Of a stretch of DNA of 40,691 bases, positions 1 through 6,225 are shown piece by piece. Each line of letters starts with the position of its first letter. Position 1 is the stretch's first letter. The stretch spans positions 1-40,691 of the forward strand of contig NZ_LZZM01000197.1 in assembly GCF_002006345.1 (NCBI RefSeq), written 5' to 3'. The translations under genes and the position numbers were made by a program. The stretch comes from Clostridium puniceum. GTDB lineage: Bacteria > Bacillota > Clostridia > Clostridiales > Clostridiaceae. The notes under the pieces were generated by a model. The model saw nothing but the letters and a program-made list of their open reading frames with translations. It was not told the origin of the DNA and ran no database searches.

Positions 1-64
1 ACATCCATCAAGTTCACCCTTTCTGCTAAATGTAATTATCTTTCCCTTATTAATTATAACATAT

Positions 65-94
65 TTTATAAGTACCGCATTATTCACTTTTCAA
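65..94 (-). promoter_or_regulatory. Leftward promoter for a gene starting at the window edge
   Basis: On the minus strand TTGAAA (89-94) and TATAAA (65-70) are separated by 18 bp. Downstream an AAAGGGTGA ribosome binding site lies 5 nt before an ATG at position 8, so a minus-strand gene starts here and continues out of the window. Only its first codons are visible and its product is unknown. Confidence 0.45.
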
Positions 95-147
95 AGAACA
101 TCATTATTATTAGTTGCTACGCAAAATTTACATAGTATGAACTTGTA

Positions 148-864
148 CTATTCCTCATATTCAATGAATATCTCATCACTGCTACATTCTTTATCTAAGT
201 TTATTTTTGAATAAGATTGTTTTACATTCATCATATACATATCAAATTTATTCATAAATCTTAATGATCCTAAATCACTCGATTTTTTCCATTCTAAGTG
301 AAACTCTTTATCATATTTTTTCCAACGAGTTATCGTGAATTCTATATTTAGTTCTTCATCTTCTTCACATTCAAATCTAACGATATAATTTTCATAATCA
401 CTCCAATTACTGCTTACTTCTTCTGCATTTAGTGTTGTATTAATATATCCACCCTCATAATCATAATTTTCGATATTATCCTTATCTATTTCTTTTTCAC
501 AATATTCGCACCATTTATTATAGATATCTGTTAAATTTATTTGATTTGGGATACCATCCGTTGACATCAGTTCTTTGAAATTTTCTAAAAGCTTCTTATT
601 TTCTAATGCTGAATTCTTTAAAACATCTACTAATACACAATCCAGTTTAGTTATATATTTACCATAATCATAATTTTCTAAATAAGGTATCATAACGCTT
701 TTGACCTTATCTTGAATTACTTTTTTAATTTCTCCGCTGTAACCAAACATATCTTTAATAGCTGTAGCAACACACTCTTCTAGCTTTTCAGCTATAACTT
801 TTTCAATTACACCTTTTTCTATCTCATTTGATATACAATCTTTAATACTTTTTTCTAAATTCAT
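148..864 (-). CDS. Hypothetical phage protein, acidic
   Basis: A 238-residue protein that I do not recognise. It has a helical, charged N-terminal half with Lys/Glu alternation in the first 100 residues. The C-terminal half is acidic and rich in Tyr, Trp and Asp, which suggests a beta-rich fold. There is no signal peptide, membrane segment or Cys-cluster motif. The ATG follows GAGGT by about 9 nt. It lies downstream of the clamp gene in the leftward early operon, separated by about 120 bp with a hairpin. A role in replication or host takeover would be a guess from position only. Confidence 0.75.
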   Translation of the reverse strand: MNLEKSIKDCISNEIEKGVIEKVIAEKLEECVATAIKDMFGYSGEIKKVIQDKVKSVMIPYLENYDYGKYITKLDCVLVDVLKNSALENKKLLENFKELMSTDGIPNQINLTDIYNKWCEYCEKEIDKDNIENYDYEGGYINTTLNAEEVSSNWSDYENYIVRFECEEDEELNIEFTITRWKKYDKEFHLEWKKSSDLGSLRFMNKFDMYMMNVKQSYSKINLDKECSSDEIFIEYEE

Positions 865-900
865 ATTTCTAACCTCACTTTAATTTATTTTTCTTATATC

Positions 901-918
901 GAGGGGACAAATCCCCTC
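901..918. other. GC-rich hairpin between clamp and hypothetical gene
   Basis: A perfect 7-bp stem GAGGGGA/TCCCCTC with a CAAA loop stands out in AT-rich surroundings. On the minus strand no clear T-run follows, so an intrinsic terminator is weak. It may be a partial attenuator or an RNA-processing or stability element between two genes of the early operon. Confidence 0.4.
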
Positions 919-986
919 ATTATTTGCAGTAACCTTAACATTAGCAATCTGTAATCCCTACTAATGTGCCCTATAGTCCTGCAAGC

Positions 987-2012
987 TTATCTCATTAGCC
1001 TTATTGGCAAAACTAAATCCTTTTTATTTTTTTCATCTGTTATTAAAATTGGAGAAACTGCATTACTCATATATAAAGTCACATTCGCTGTATAATTTTT
1101 TAATGCTTCTAGCATATACTTTGGATTAACTCCTATCTCTAACTCTTCTCCTTCAACTTCTGCCCCAATATATCTCCTAATATTAAGTCCCTGGTTCTTT
1201 GCCGATATATATGCACTATCAACATTGAATTTAATTTTTATCAAGCCACTATATCCACGATCTACCTTAACCATTTGCTTACATATTGTCCCCAGCTCAG
1301 AAGCTTTAACAATTACTTTTGTCTTATGCTCTTTTGGCAATAGGCTTTCGTAACTTATAAATTTTAAATCATCACCGTTTTTATCTTTTGTGTTTTTTGC
1401 TGTTATGGATATCCATCCAAAACATATTTTCATGTATTCATTATTCTCATATACCGTTGCTATGTCACTTTTAGTAAAGTTTTTTAACAATCCTACGATG
1501 TGGCTTGGTATCAACATAGGCTTATCTGTTATGTCCTCTATATTACTTCTAACGCTCATTCTATATCCGTCTAATGCCACAAAGTTACATTTATCAATAT
1601 ATATACATTGAATTGTTGGTCTAAAATTATCTTTGGCTACTGCATATATAACCTCAATTAACTCTGAAAAATTAGTTATATCAATACATCTGCCTTTTTC
1701 CATTTGTACTTCTTCTATTGGCTTACTCCCTTCATCAGACAATTGTATCTCCTGATCTTTAGACTTAATCACATTATTTTCCATAATCAAACTTGTCTTT
1801 CTTGGTAATAATGAAAATACTTGTCTAGGTATTGATAAAACTCCATCTTCATTACTGCTATTGTTAGGTTCAATTATCTCAACTTGATATTCACCTAATG
1901 AAGATTCTGCCAGTAGTTTAACTCTTCCATTTTTAACTGATATCTCATATGAACCATTTTTAACTAATTTAGCTAGTAAAAATAATGATTCACTATTAAC
2001 TATTGCTTTCAT
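987..2012 (-). CDS. Phage-encoded DNA polymerase III beta subunit-like sliding clamp
   Basis: A 341-residue protein resembling bacterial DnaN. Visible hallmarks are the central ALDGYRMSVR stretch (DnaN has a DGHRL-like motif here), a C-terminal INPKYML-like segment (IGVNPKYMLEALKNY), and a C-terminal PIL...LVLPIRL end like the PVRL end of DnaN. DnaN is a dimeric ring that tethers polymerase to DNA. This copy is shorter than the usual roughly 365 residues. The start overlaps the end of the replisome organizer gene by 17 bp with a GGAGGGAG binding site, so the two are translationally linked. That context supports a role in phage DNA replication. The match is by motif only, so the fold should be confirmed. 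Confidence 0.75.
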   Translation of the reverse strand: MKAIVNSESLFLLAKLVKNGSYEISVKNGRVKLLAESSLGEYQVEIIEPNNSSNEDGVLSIPRQVFSLLPRKTSLIMENNVIKSKDQEIQLSDEGSKPIEEVQMEKGRCIDITNFSELIEVIYAVAKDNFRPTIQCIYIDKCNFVALDGYRMSVRSNIEDITDKPMLIPSHIVGLLKNFTKSDIATVYENNEYMKICFGWISITAKNTKDKNGDDLKFISYESLLPKEHKTKVIVKASELGTICKQMVKVDRGYSGLIKIKFNVDSAYISAKNQGLNIRRYIGAEVEGEELEIGVNPKYMLEALKNYTANVTLYMSNAVSPILITDEKNKKDLVLPIRLMR

Positions 2013-2796
2013 TTTCTCCCTCCTTATCCCATCCTAAGAGCTTCTTTTCTAAATCATCATAGTCATATTCTCTTGCTTTAAAATTATTGAATTTTGAAAC
2101 AGTACTGGAGTTGCATTCTGATTCTGGTTGTTTCCAACCATCCTTAATTGCTGTTAATAATGCACCCACTTTATTTCTTACTTTCTTCATATGTTTTAAT
2201 ATCTCTAGTTTTTCAACAACAACAGCAACAGTAACATTATTTTCAACACAATATTTCTTAATGGTTTCTATATCTTTAGTTTCAAAATCACTTCTAAGAA
2301 TATTATCTAAATTTTCTAGTTGTTGTTCTATATCTAGTTCTATATCTGTCTTTGTCTCTGTTTCTGTCTCTGGTGGATGAATGTCGGACATTTGTCCACT
2401 AACTAATAATTTTTGTTTTTCTTCGTCTATTCTCCTTCTATATTCTCTTTTTCTATCCCCTTCTGAACTACTTTGTCCAATAAAATTTTGAATATCTAAC
2501 ATAAATATTGCTCCATTATCAAGAACCTCTATTAATCCCATTTCTCCGAATACTGATAAAGCCTTTTCTACAATCGAAACACTATGATTAGTTACTGTAG
2601 CAATCATCTTCGGATTATATGGTATGTGATCTTTAAACATTAACTTTCCATTATTCTTTAAAGATTTTAAATATAGCTTCATCAATATATCTGAGAATAA
2701 ATATCCATCATCTAAATTTTGAAGTATTTTAATATCTTCTGATTCAAAGAAATCTTCTTTGATTTTTAAATAGTAATATTTTTTGCAATCACTCAT
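1996..2796 (-). CDS. Phage replisome organizer / replication initiation protein
   Basis: Its N-terminal 120 residues match the phage replisome-organizer N-terminal domain: YYYLKIKEDFFESEDIKIL, then a winged-helix-like region ending in GLIEVLDNGAIFM. A charged linker follows (SSEGDRKREYRRRIDEEKQK) with a Glu-Thr/Asp-Ile repeat. The C-terminal part, with KIEILKHMKKVRNKVGALLTAI-like features, probably binds the helicase or its loader. I chose ATG 2796 because AGGTGA sits 5-6 nt before it; a GTG at 2805 would lie inside that site. Proteins of this type bind the phage origin and recruit host helicase. The linker-coding DNA holds a palindrome and hexamer repeats that look like the origin. Confidence 0.8.
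   Translation of the reverse strand: MSDCKKYYYLKIKEDFFESEDIKILQNLDDGYLFSDILMKLYLKSLKNNGKLMFKDHIPYNPKMIATVTNHSVSIVEKALSVFGEMGLIEVLDNGAIFMLDIQNFIGQSSSEGDRKREYRRRIDEEKQKLLVSGQMSDIHPPETETETKTDIELDIEQQLENLDNILRSDFETKDIETIKKYCVENNVTVAVVVEKLEILKHMKKVRNKVGALLTAIKDGWKQPESECNSSTVSKFNNFKAREYDYDDLEKKLLGWDKEGENESNS
2323..2399. other. Candidate phage replication origin inside the replisome organizer gene
   Basis: Positions 2373-2399 form a near-perfect palindrome with 12-nt arms (GTGGATGAATGT and ACATTTGTCCAC, 10 of 12 paired) around CGG. Next to it, 2323-2370 reads on the minus strand as a run of GANNNA-like hexamers (GAGACA, GAAACA, GAGACA, AAGACA, GATATA and so on), followed by a very AT-rich stretch. 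Origins nested in the initiator gene, with iterons or palindromes in the linker region, are known for lambdoid and Firmicutes phages. That this one is an origin is inference. Confidence 0.5.
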
Positions 2797-2840
2797 GTTT
2801 ATCACCTATATTCTGTGTTATAATAATATTGATTATTCTG

Positions 2841-3119
2841 TTAAGCTACTTGGACTACTTTGGTCGGTGTCCTTGTAGTTTTTTTTAATGCGTTATACAC
2901 TTGCATTCTTAATGCTTCTCCATTTATTCCAAACTCTTTTCCTAGTTCATTCCATGACATAGTTTGTCTTAAGTATTTTAAATTTAAAGCTTGCTCTTTA
3001 GTAAGATTTAAATTTTTCTTAGGTAATTTATCTGGTCTTAAATTCATTAATCCCAAGGCATCTTCGGATGAATTATTTGTCAATATAGATATACATAGTG
3101 CATACCAATTATCATTCAC
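2841..3119 (-). CDS. Small phage protein with HTH-like C-terminal half
   Basis: A 92-residue protein, unnamed. Residues about 45-85 (TKEQALNLKYLRQTMSWNELGKEFGINGEALRMQVYNAL) look like a resolvase-type or sigma-like helix-turn-helix: helix, turn at FGIN, then a second helix. It may bind DNA. The GTG start at 3117-3119 overlaps the stop codon of the preceding gene by 4 nt, with GGAG about 11 nt upstream. That suggests translational coupling in the early operon. Confidence 0.65.
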   Translation of the reverse strand: MNDNWYALCISILTNNSSEDALGLMNLRPDKLPKKNLNLTKEQALNLKYLRQTMSWNELGKEFGINGEALRMQVYNALKKTTRTPTKVVQVA

Positions 3120-3271
3120 TTTCTTTTACGCTCCTTCCCTATATAAAGTTCCTTTGCCTTCCTAAGTGCTGCTTGATAAGTTAATCCTCCTAAACAAAGT
3201 CGCCTAGTCTCATCTGCTATGTCTTTATTAAGTTTGTCTTTATAAGCTGCATAAACTGCTAACTTTCCCAT
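3116..3271 (-). CDS. 51-residue basic phage protein
   Basis: This short reading frame begins MGKLAVYAAYKDKLNKDIAD and ends with a Lys/Arg tail. Its ATG has a strong GGAGGT site 3 nt upstream. Its stop overlaps the next GTG start by 4 nt (GTGA) and its own start lies next to the stop of the preceding micro-gene. The tight head-to-tail packing with its neighbours supports real translation. No family is recognised. Confidence 0.55.
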   Translation of the reverse strand: MGKLAVYAAYKDKLNKDIADETRRLCLGGLTYQAALRKAKELYIGKERKRK

Positions 3272-3272
3272 A

Positions 3273-3374
3273 CTACCTCCAACTTCTTAAAATTCTTCTA
3301 ATGAACTTAGAAAACTTACTACGTTTCCTATAGGTTGGTGAAACTGAATTTACGTATAAATTAATATCATCCAC
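3273..3374 (-). CDS. 33-residue basic micro-protein
   Basis: A GTG-started frame of 33 codons, rich in Arg, Lys and Ser. A strong GGGGAGGT site lies about 10 nt upstream. The GTG shares one base with the stop of the preceding gene (TAGTG), and its own stop lies in the ribosome binding site of the next gene. The arrangement argues for translation. The product is too short for a functional call. Confidence 0.4.
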   Translation of the reverse strand: MDDINLYVNSVSPTYRKRSKFSKFIRRILRSWR

Positions 3375-3526
3375 TATTTAGGCACCTCCCCAACTATTCC
3401 AGTTATCTTATTTAAAATAAATAATGTATCTGTTGTATTCTTTACTACTAAGTAGCAAGCTACCTCATAGCCTTTAGAGCTAAGAAATCTCTTTTGTTCC
3501 CTTGTTAATTTCTTGGCATTTTTCAA
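3374..3526 (-). CDS. DUF6906-like small phage protein
   Basis: This 50-residue frame starts with TTG and begins (M)KNAKKLTREQKRFLSSKGY, followed by CYLVVKNTTDTLFILNK. The KxLTxxQKxFLxSKG...WLVVK pattern is that of the small phage family I know as DUF6906; its function is unknown. TTG overlaps the previous stop (TTGA) and AGAAGGTGA precedes it. The length is normal for the family. The family assignment is from memory of the pattern. Confidence 0.6.
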   Translation of the reverse strand: MKNAKKLTREQKRFLSSKGYEVACYLVVKNTTDTLFILNKITGIVGEVPK

Positions 3527-3705
3527 TAAGTCACCTTCTTTCGCTGTTCTCTAACAATAAGATTGTCCAACTCTTGACTTAATCTAATAGATTCATTGTT
3601 CAAAGTTGCATTTACTTCAAGATAATTATTTAAATTATTTTTAAAATGATTAGTTATTGCTTCTCCTATATCTTTTGCTTTACAACGTACCATGAACCCT
3701 GTCAT
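3523..3705 (-). CDS. 60-residue hypothetical phage protein
   Basis: The frame starts MTGFMVRCKAKDIGEAITNH and is predicted to be mostly helical and hydrophilic, without recognisable motifs. A GGAGG site precedes the ATG by about 7 nt and is itself encoded at the end of the upstream micro-gene. The stop overlaps the downstream TTG start by 4 nt. The packing supports it as a real early gene. Confidence 0.6.
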   Translation of the reverse strand: MTGFMVRCKAKDIGEAITNHFKNNLNNYLEVNATLNNESIRLSQELDNLIVREQRKKVTY

Positions 3706-3708
3706 TTA

Positions 3709-3861
3709 TTAATCCTCCTCAACTAATATTTCTTTTTCTTCAAATTTTCCTTTACTTTCTGTATTTACATTGCAACAAATATATTTATTTTCGTAAGAAT
3801 CATACCTCATGACTTCCCACGTTTCTCCTTTGTTTTTGAATATTGCACCTATTTCTATCAA
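3709..3861 (-). CDS. 50-residue hypothetical phage protein, TTG start
   Basis: The frame begins (M)IEIGAIFKNKGETWEVMRYD and ends in an acidic tail EEKEILVEED. The TTG start is chosen because AAAAGGAGG lies 7-8 nt upstream. The ITKGGETWEV-like opening followed by Tyr, Cys-Cys and a charged end resembles short phage proteins with a single beta-barrel-like domain, but I name no family. It is the first gene of the tight micro-gene chain running down to the replisome organizer. Confidence 0.5.
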   Translation of the reverse strand: MIEIGAIFKNKGETWEVMRYDSYENKYICCNVNTESKGKFEEKEILVEED

Positions 3862-3876
3862 CTTTAATTCCTCCTT

Positions 3877-3905
3877 TTTACTTTGATATAAAAATGTGGT
3901 AATAT
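3877..3905 (+). promoter_or_regulatory. Rightward promoter of the Cas2-like gene
   Basis: TTTACT (3877-3882) and TAATAT (3900-3905) are 17 bp apart, and a TG one base before the -10 makes it an extended -10 promoter. A GGGGGTG ribosome binding site follows at about 3917-3923. It drives a single gene against the surrounding leftward operon. Confidence 0.6.
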
Positions 3906-3929
3906 ATTGTTGAAAAGGGGGTGTAATTT

Positions 3930-4199
3930 ATGGTTTATAATATTTCTTACGACTTGCATGCGCCTAAACAAAAATACGATCAACTTCCCGAATTAATTTT
4001 GAAAATTTCAAATGGTAAATGGTCACACATTTTAGATTCTACTTATATAATTCAGTCATTTAGTTCTGCTGAACAAATCTATAATTCTTTATTACCAGCA
4101 TTAGATCACGATGATAAAATATTTATTTCTGAAATTACTCAAAGTTATTATGGACAATTAAAAACTGAACAATGGAGATATATTGAAAATTTGTTTTAA
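3930..4199 (+). CDS. Cas2/VapD-like small protein (often labelled SinR family)
   Basis: An 89-residue protein with MVYNISYDLHAPKQKY at its N-terminus: a beta strand ending in YD, as in Cas2 and VapD ferredoxin-fold nucleases. A WSHILDSTYIIQS strand (second and third strands) and DDKIFISEIT (fourth strand) follow, in the order expected for that fold. Homologues in databases are commonly called SinR family protein, a misleading name since there is no helix-turn-helix. No Cas1 or repeat array is nearby. The gene has its own promoter and opposes all neighbouring early genes. Its stop overlaps that of the convergent gene by 4 nt. It looks like a moron. RNase or toxin activity is inference. Confidence 0.6.
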   Translation: MVYNISYDLHAPKQKYDQLPELILKISNGKWSHILDSTYIIQSFSSAEQIYNSLLPALDHDDKIFISEITQSYYGQLKTEQWRYIENLF

Positions 4200-4438
4200 T
4201 CTGGTCTTGTACAATTAGAGCCTGTGCAAATGCCCTCTGATGTAGATGGTACAAAATTATGCTGCTCTTGAACTGGTACTTCTTGAGCAGTTCCTACTGG
4301 TATACCCATTTCATCCCTAACTAACTTAATATGAGCATCTGTAATAACTACTGTACAATATGGGTCGCAATTATTTTTTAAATAATCAGCTACTGGTTTA
4401 CATATTTTTTCTAATTCTTTTATTTGGTTATCTTTCAT
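4196..4438 (-). CDS. 80-residue hypothetical phage protein
   Basis: Starts MKDNQIKELEKICKPVADYL, then has a DPYCTVVITDAHIKLVRDEMGIP segment and a flexible C-terminus. The C-terminal half has a phage-accessory flavour (beta hairpin VVITDAHIKLV, then a low-complexity tail with two Cys). No function is recognised. Its start overlaps the end of the upstream gene by 11 bp, so the two are co-translated. Confidence 0.6.
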   Translation of the reverse strand: MKDNQIKELEKICKPVADYLKNNCDPYCTVVITDAHIKLVRDEMGIPVGTAQEVPVQEQHNFVPSTSEGICTGSNCTRPD

Positions 4439-4646
4439 TCAATTTTTCCTCCTTCTCAACTAATTCGTAATACTCCATATTGCCATCGGTTCTATCGAGT
4501 TTATTTAATTCGCATTGATCTAAATCTAACTTTCCAATTATTGAATCATCAGATATTAATTCTGCAATTGTTTTATCATCATTGAACTTAATTTCATTAA
4601 TGATAAGTATCATGCTTTTACTTGATGTCATTATGCAAACTTTCAT
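4428..4646 (-). CDS. 72-residue hypothetical phage protein
   Basis: Starts MKVCIMTSSKSMILIINEIK. The first 25 residues are hydrophobic beta strands and the rest is acidic. There is an AGGAGG site 8-9 nt before the ATG. It overlaps the next gene by 11 bp. No family recognised. Confidence 0.55.
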   Translation of the reverse strand: MKVCIMTSSKSMILIINEIKFNDDKTIAELISDDSIIGKLDLDQCELNKLDRTDGNMEYYELVEKEEKLNER

Positions 4647-4694
4647 TTTAATGTTTCCTCCTTAATCTTATTCTCGTTCCGATACTCTCTTAGC

Positions 4695-4745
4695 CTGTAG
4701 TGAGTTTAGTATTTCCTATAGGCATTGCCTACGTATTAACTACAG
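4695..4745. repeat. Nested dyad in a 118-bp gene-free gap
   Basis: A 13-nt palindrome TAGGCATTGCCTA (4719-4731) sits between outer inverted arms CTGTAGT (about 4695-4701) and ACTACAG. No open frame with a ribosome binding site is seen in the gap between 4647 and 4764. It may be an operator, an RNA structure or a processing site. The role is unknown. Confidence 0.35.
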
Positions 4746-4764
4746 CTTGACCAATATAACTAAG

Positions 4765-4956
4765 TTAAAAATTAACTGAATCGCTTCTAAATCTATGTCC
4801 TACTGATAAAAGCCTGTCGATTCTTAAATGTTTAATAAAACCTCTTTTAACTTCACCTACAACTTTGGGAATTATCATTTCATTAAATGAATTAAATATT
4901 CTCCATCCTATAGTGATAACTGATAAATGATTTTTGCCTAAACCTTTATAATACAA
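4765..4956 (-). CDS. 63-residue basic hypothetical phage protein
   Basis: A TTG-started frame, (M)YYKGLGKNHLSVITIGWRIF, with a basic C-terminal half (KRGFIKHLRIDRLLSVGHRFR). A consensus AGGAGG lies 7 nt before TTG, which is the main reason to accept it. It lies between the antirepressor and the next early genes, all leftward. The size and charge would suit a small DNA- or RNA-binding protein, but this is not shown. Confidence 0.45.
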   Translation of the reverse strand: MYYKGLGKNHLSVITIGWRIFNSFNEMIIPKVVGEVKRGFIKHLRIDRLLSVGHRFRSDSVNF

Positions 4957-5022
4957 ATAAATTCCTCCTTAAAATTTAGTTATCTTTGAGTTTTAGATGT
5001 GCTTGTCTGAAATTTTGGTATG

Positions 5023-5784
5023 TTAAGAATGAGTTATACACTCTTCAATAAAAGTTGCTACAGAATTATATTTAATTACCGGAATGTCTTCCCATTTACT
5101 GACCTTAAATTCATCAAATATTTTTGATTTAGCTTTCTTATAAACTTCCATATTCGAATTGATTGAACGCATATCATACTTTTCTTTTAGAGTATATTTA
5201 AGCTTGTCTGTAAGAGTCCGTGTATTCTTAGTTCTAAACCCTATCATTTCTGCTATATCATCTATTTGTTTATCTTTAGCCTGTATACTATCTTGTACAT
5301 ATTCTTTTAATCCTAATGTGAAAGTTTGCAACCCTTGAACAACATGTCCCATTACTTGCATATTTTCAGCTAAGTAAGCAATTTGCTCTATTTGTCCACT
5401 ATTTACTAAATTCCCTTTTTCTCTTTCTTCATCCAATGTAACTAAGAAATTCTTAAATCTATTTGCTTTTTCACTATGACATTCAAGTGCTAATCTTTTA
5501 CTTAACCAACTACTCATATAAATTGAATTTCTATCATCTGTATTTTCTATTTCTTCTAGAATGTATGTGATTTCTTCTTTTATTTTTTGTGGGGTCGAGC
5601 CTTCGACCTTTATAGGATTTGCTTTCTTTTTAATATCATCCCATCTAATCTTTACACCTTGTCCGCTGTTGTTTTTTCTTACTAATCCACAACATTTAGC
5701 CACATGAACTAAATTAATAAGTGTTGCTCCTTTATCTGTTTTGACTTTTACTTCTTGACCTTCGAATAATTTAATATTGTTCAT
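5023..5784 (-). CDS. Phage antirepressor with C-terminal ORF6C domain
   Basis: A 253-residue protein. The N-terminal third (NNIKLFEGQEVKVKTDKGAT, then a segment ending in SWLSKRLALECHSEKANRFKNFLV) has the look of a Bro-N/KilA-type antirepressor domain. The C-terminal 90 residues (IGFRTKNTRTLTDKLKYTLKEKYDMRS ... KWEDIPVIKYNSVATFIEECI) resemble ORF6C. Such proteins bind or inactivate the lysogeny repressor. Here the protein sits second in the leftward early operon, 14 bp after the Cro-like gene, with AGGAGGG before its ATG. Target and mode of action are inferred from family and position. Confidence 0.75.
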   Translation of the reverse strand: MNNIKLFEGQEVKVKTDKGATLINLVHVAKCCGLVRKNNSGQGVKIRWDDIKKKANPIKVEGSTPQKIKEEITYILEEIENTDDRNSIYMSSWLSKRLALECHSEKANRFKNFLVTLDEEREKGNLVNSGQIEQIAYLAENMQVMGHVVQGLQTFTLGLKEYVQDSIQAKDKQIDDIAEMIGFRTKNTRTLTDKLKYTLKEKYDMRSINSNMEVYKKAKSKIFDEFKVSKWEDIPVIKYNSVATFIEECITHS

Positions 5785-5798
5785 CTTATCCCTCCTTT

Positions 5799-6062
5799 CT
5801 AGCTCACTCTAGAATGTTCTTCATCTTTTGCGTTACATTTTGGTACCATCGGAGTAAAAAAAATTTCTTCTACTGATAATCCAAACGCACTTGCTATACT
5901 TGCCGCTTCCAACATTGTCCACTTTGGTATTTTACTACTTAACCTTCTTTGTAAAGTAATATGTGTCATGCCTGTTTTTTTACACAAAATACTTTGTGTC
6001 CATTTTTTGTATTTCAATAACAATTTTATATTATCCTTTGCATACTTTAAGTCTTTCTCCAT
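5799..6062 (-). CDS. Cro-like XRE-family HTH regulator
   Basis: An 87-residue protein with one helix-turn-helix: WTQSILCKKTGMTHITLQRRLS is the two-helix core, and FGLSVEEIFF is the C-terminal helix typical of the XRE fold. ATG 6062 is chosen because GGAGGCG lies 6-7 nt upstream; an upstream in-frame start at 6122 would fall in the promoter. It is the first gene after the leftward early promoter and diverges from the CI-like repressor, the position of Cro. An operator-like site (5833-5848) lies inside its coding sequence. Confidence 0.8.
   Translation of the reverse strand: MEKDLKYAKDNIKLLLKYKKWTQSILCKKTGMTHITLQRRLSSKIPKWTMLEAASIASAFGLSVEEIFFTPMVPKCNAKDEEHSRVS
5833..5848. promoter_or_regulatory. 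Operator-like site O3 inside the Cro-like gene
   Basis: TTACATTTTGGTACCA matches the two intergenic sites at 13 of 16 positions against each. The half-dyad TTAC-N6-GTA is kept. Being inside a coding region it could also be chance, but it is the same strand and register as the others. Confidence 0.35.
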
Positions 6063-6078
6063 GTTTTCGCCTCCTTTG

Positions 6079-6094
6079 TTACATCTTGGTATCA
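6079..6094. promoter_or_regulatory. Operator-like site O2 at the early promoter
   Basis: TTACATCTTGGTATCA abuts the -10 hexamer of the leftward promoter and would cover its transcription start. It resembles the other two sites (consensus TTRCATYTTGGTANCA), which suits binding by the CI-like or Cro-like protein. Confidence 0.5.
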
Positions 6095-6122
6095 GTATAA
6101 TGCTAATTTGATAGCAAGTCAA
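6094..6122 (-). promoter_or_regulatory. Leftward early promoter (PL/PR-like)
   Basis: On the minus strand TTGACT (6117-6122), a 17-bp spacer and TATACT (6094-6099) make a strong sigma-A promoter for the Cro-like and antirepressor operon. The spacer itself contains a dyad, TGCTA-N6-TAGCA (6101-6116). Confidence 0.75.
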
Positions 6123-6163
6123 TACTTTTTAGATATATTTTTATTATTTTTTGATTATATATA

Positions 6164-6179
6164 TTGCATTTTGGTAACA
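6164..6179. promoter_or_regulatory. Operator-like site O1 at the repressor promoter
   Basis: TTGCATTTTGGTAACA is the third copy of the TTRCATYTTGGTANCA motif. It overlaps the probable -35 region of the rightward repressor promoter, so it could mediate autoregulation. Confidence 0.5.
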
Positions 6180-6202
6180 CTTGTAATATAATTTAGTATA
6201 AT
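6174..6202 (+). promoter_or_regulatory. Repressor promoter (PRM-like)
   Basis: TATAAT at 6197-6202 with GTAACA at 6174-6179 (17-bp spacer) precedes the repressor ATG by 23 bp. A second TATAAT at 6187-6192 with TTGCAT at 6164-6169 is an equally spaced alternative. Both overlap operator O1. Confidence 0.5.
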
Positions 6203-6225
6203 AAGTTTAGGAGGATATATCAAAA

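Noticed and set aside
1390..1611. Plus-strand open frame inside the clamp gene
   Set aside because: It lacks a ribosome binding site, has low-complexity hydrophobic content and lies wholly opposite a gene with a clear family match. I treat it as a shadow, as for similar plus-strand frames opposite polA, nadB, asr, hcp and the beta-helix gene.
3930..4199. CRISPR system around the Cas2-like gene
   Set aside because: No direct repeat array and no other cas gene occurs in the window.
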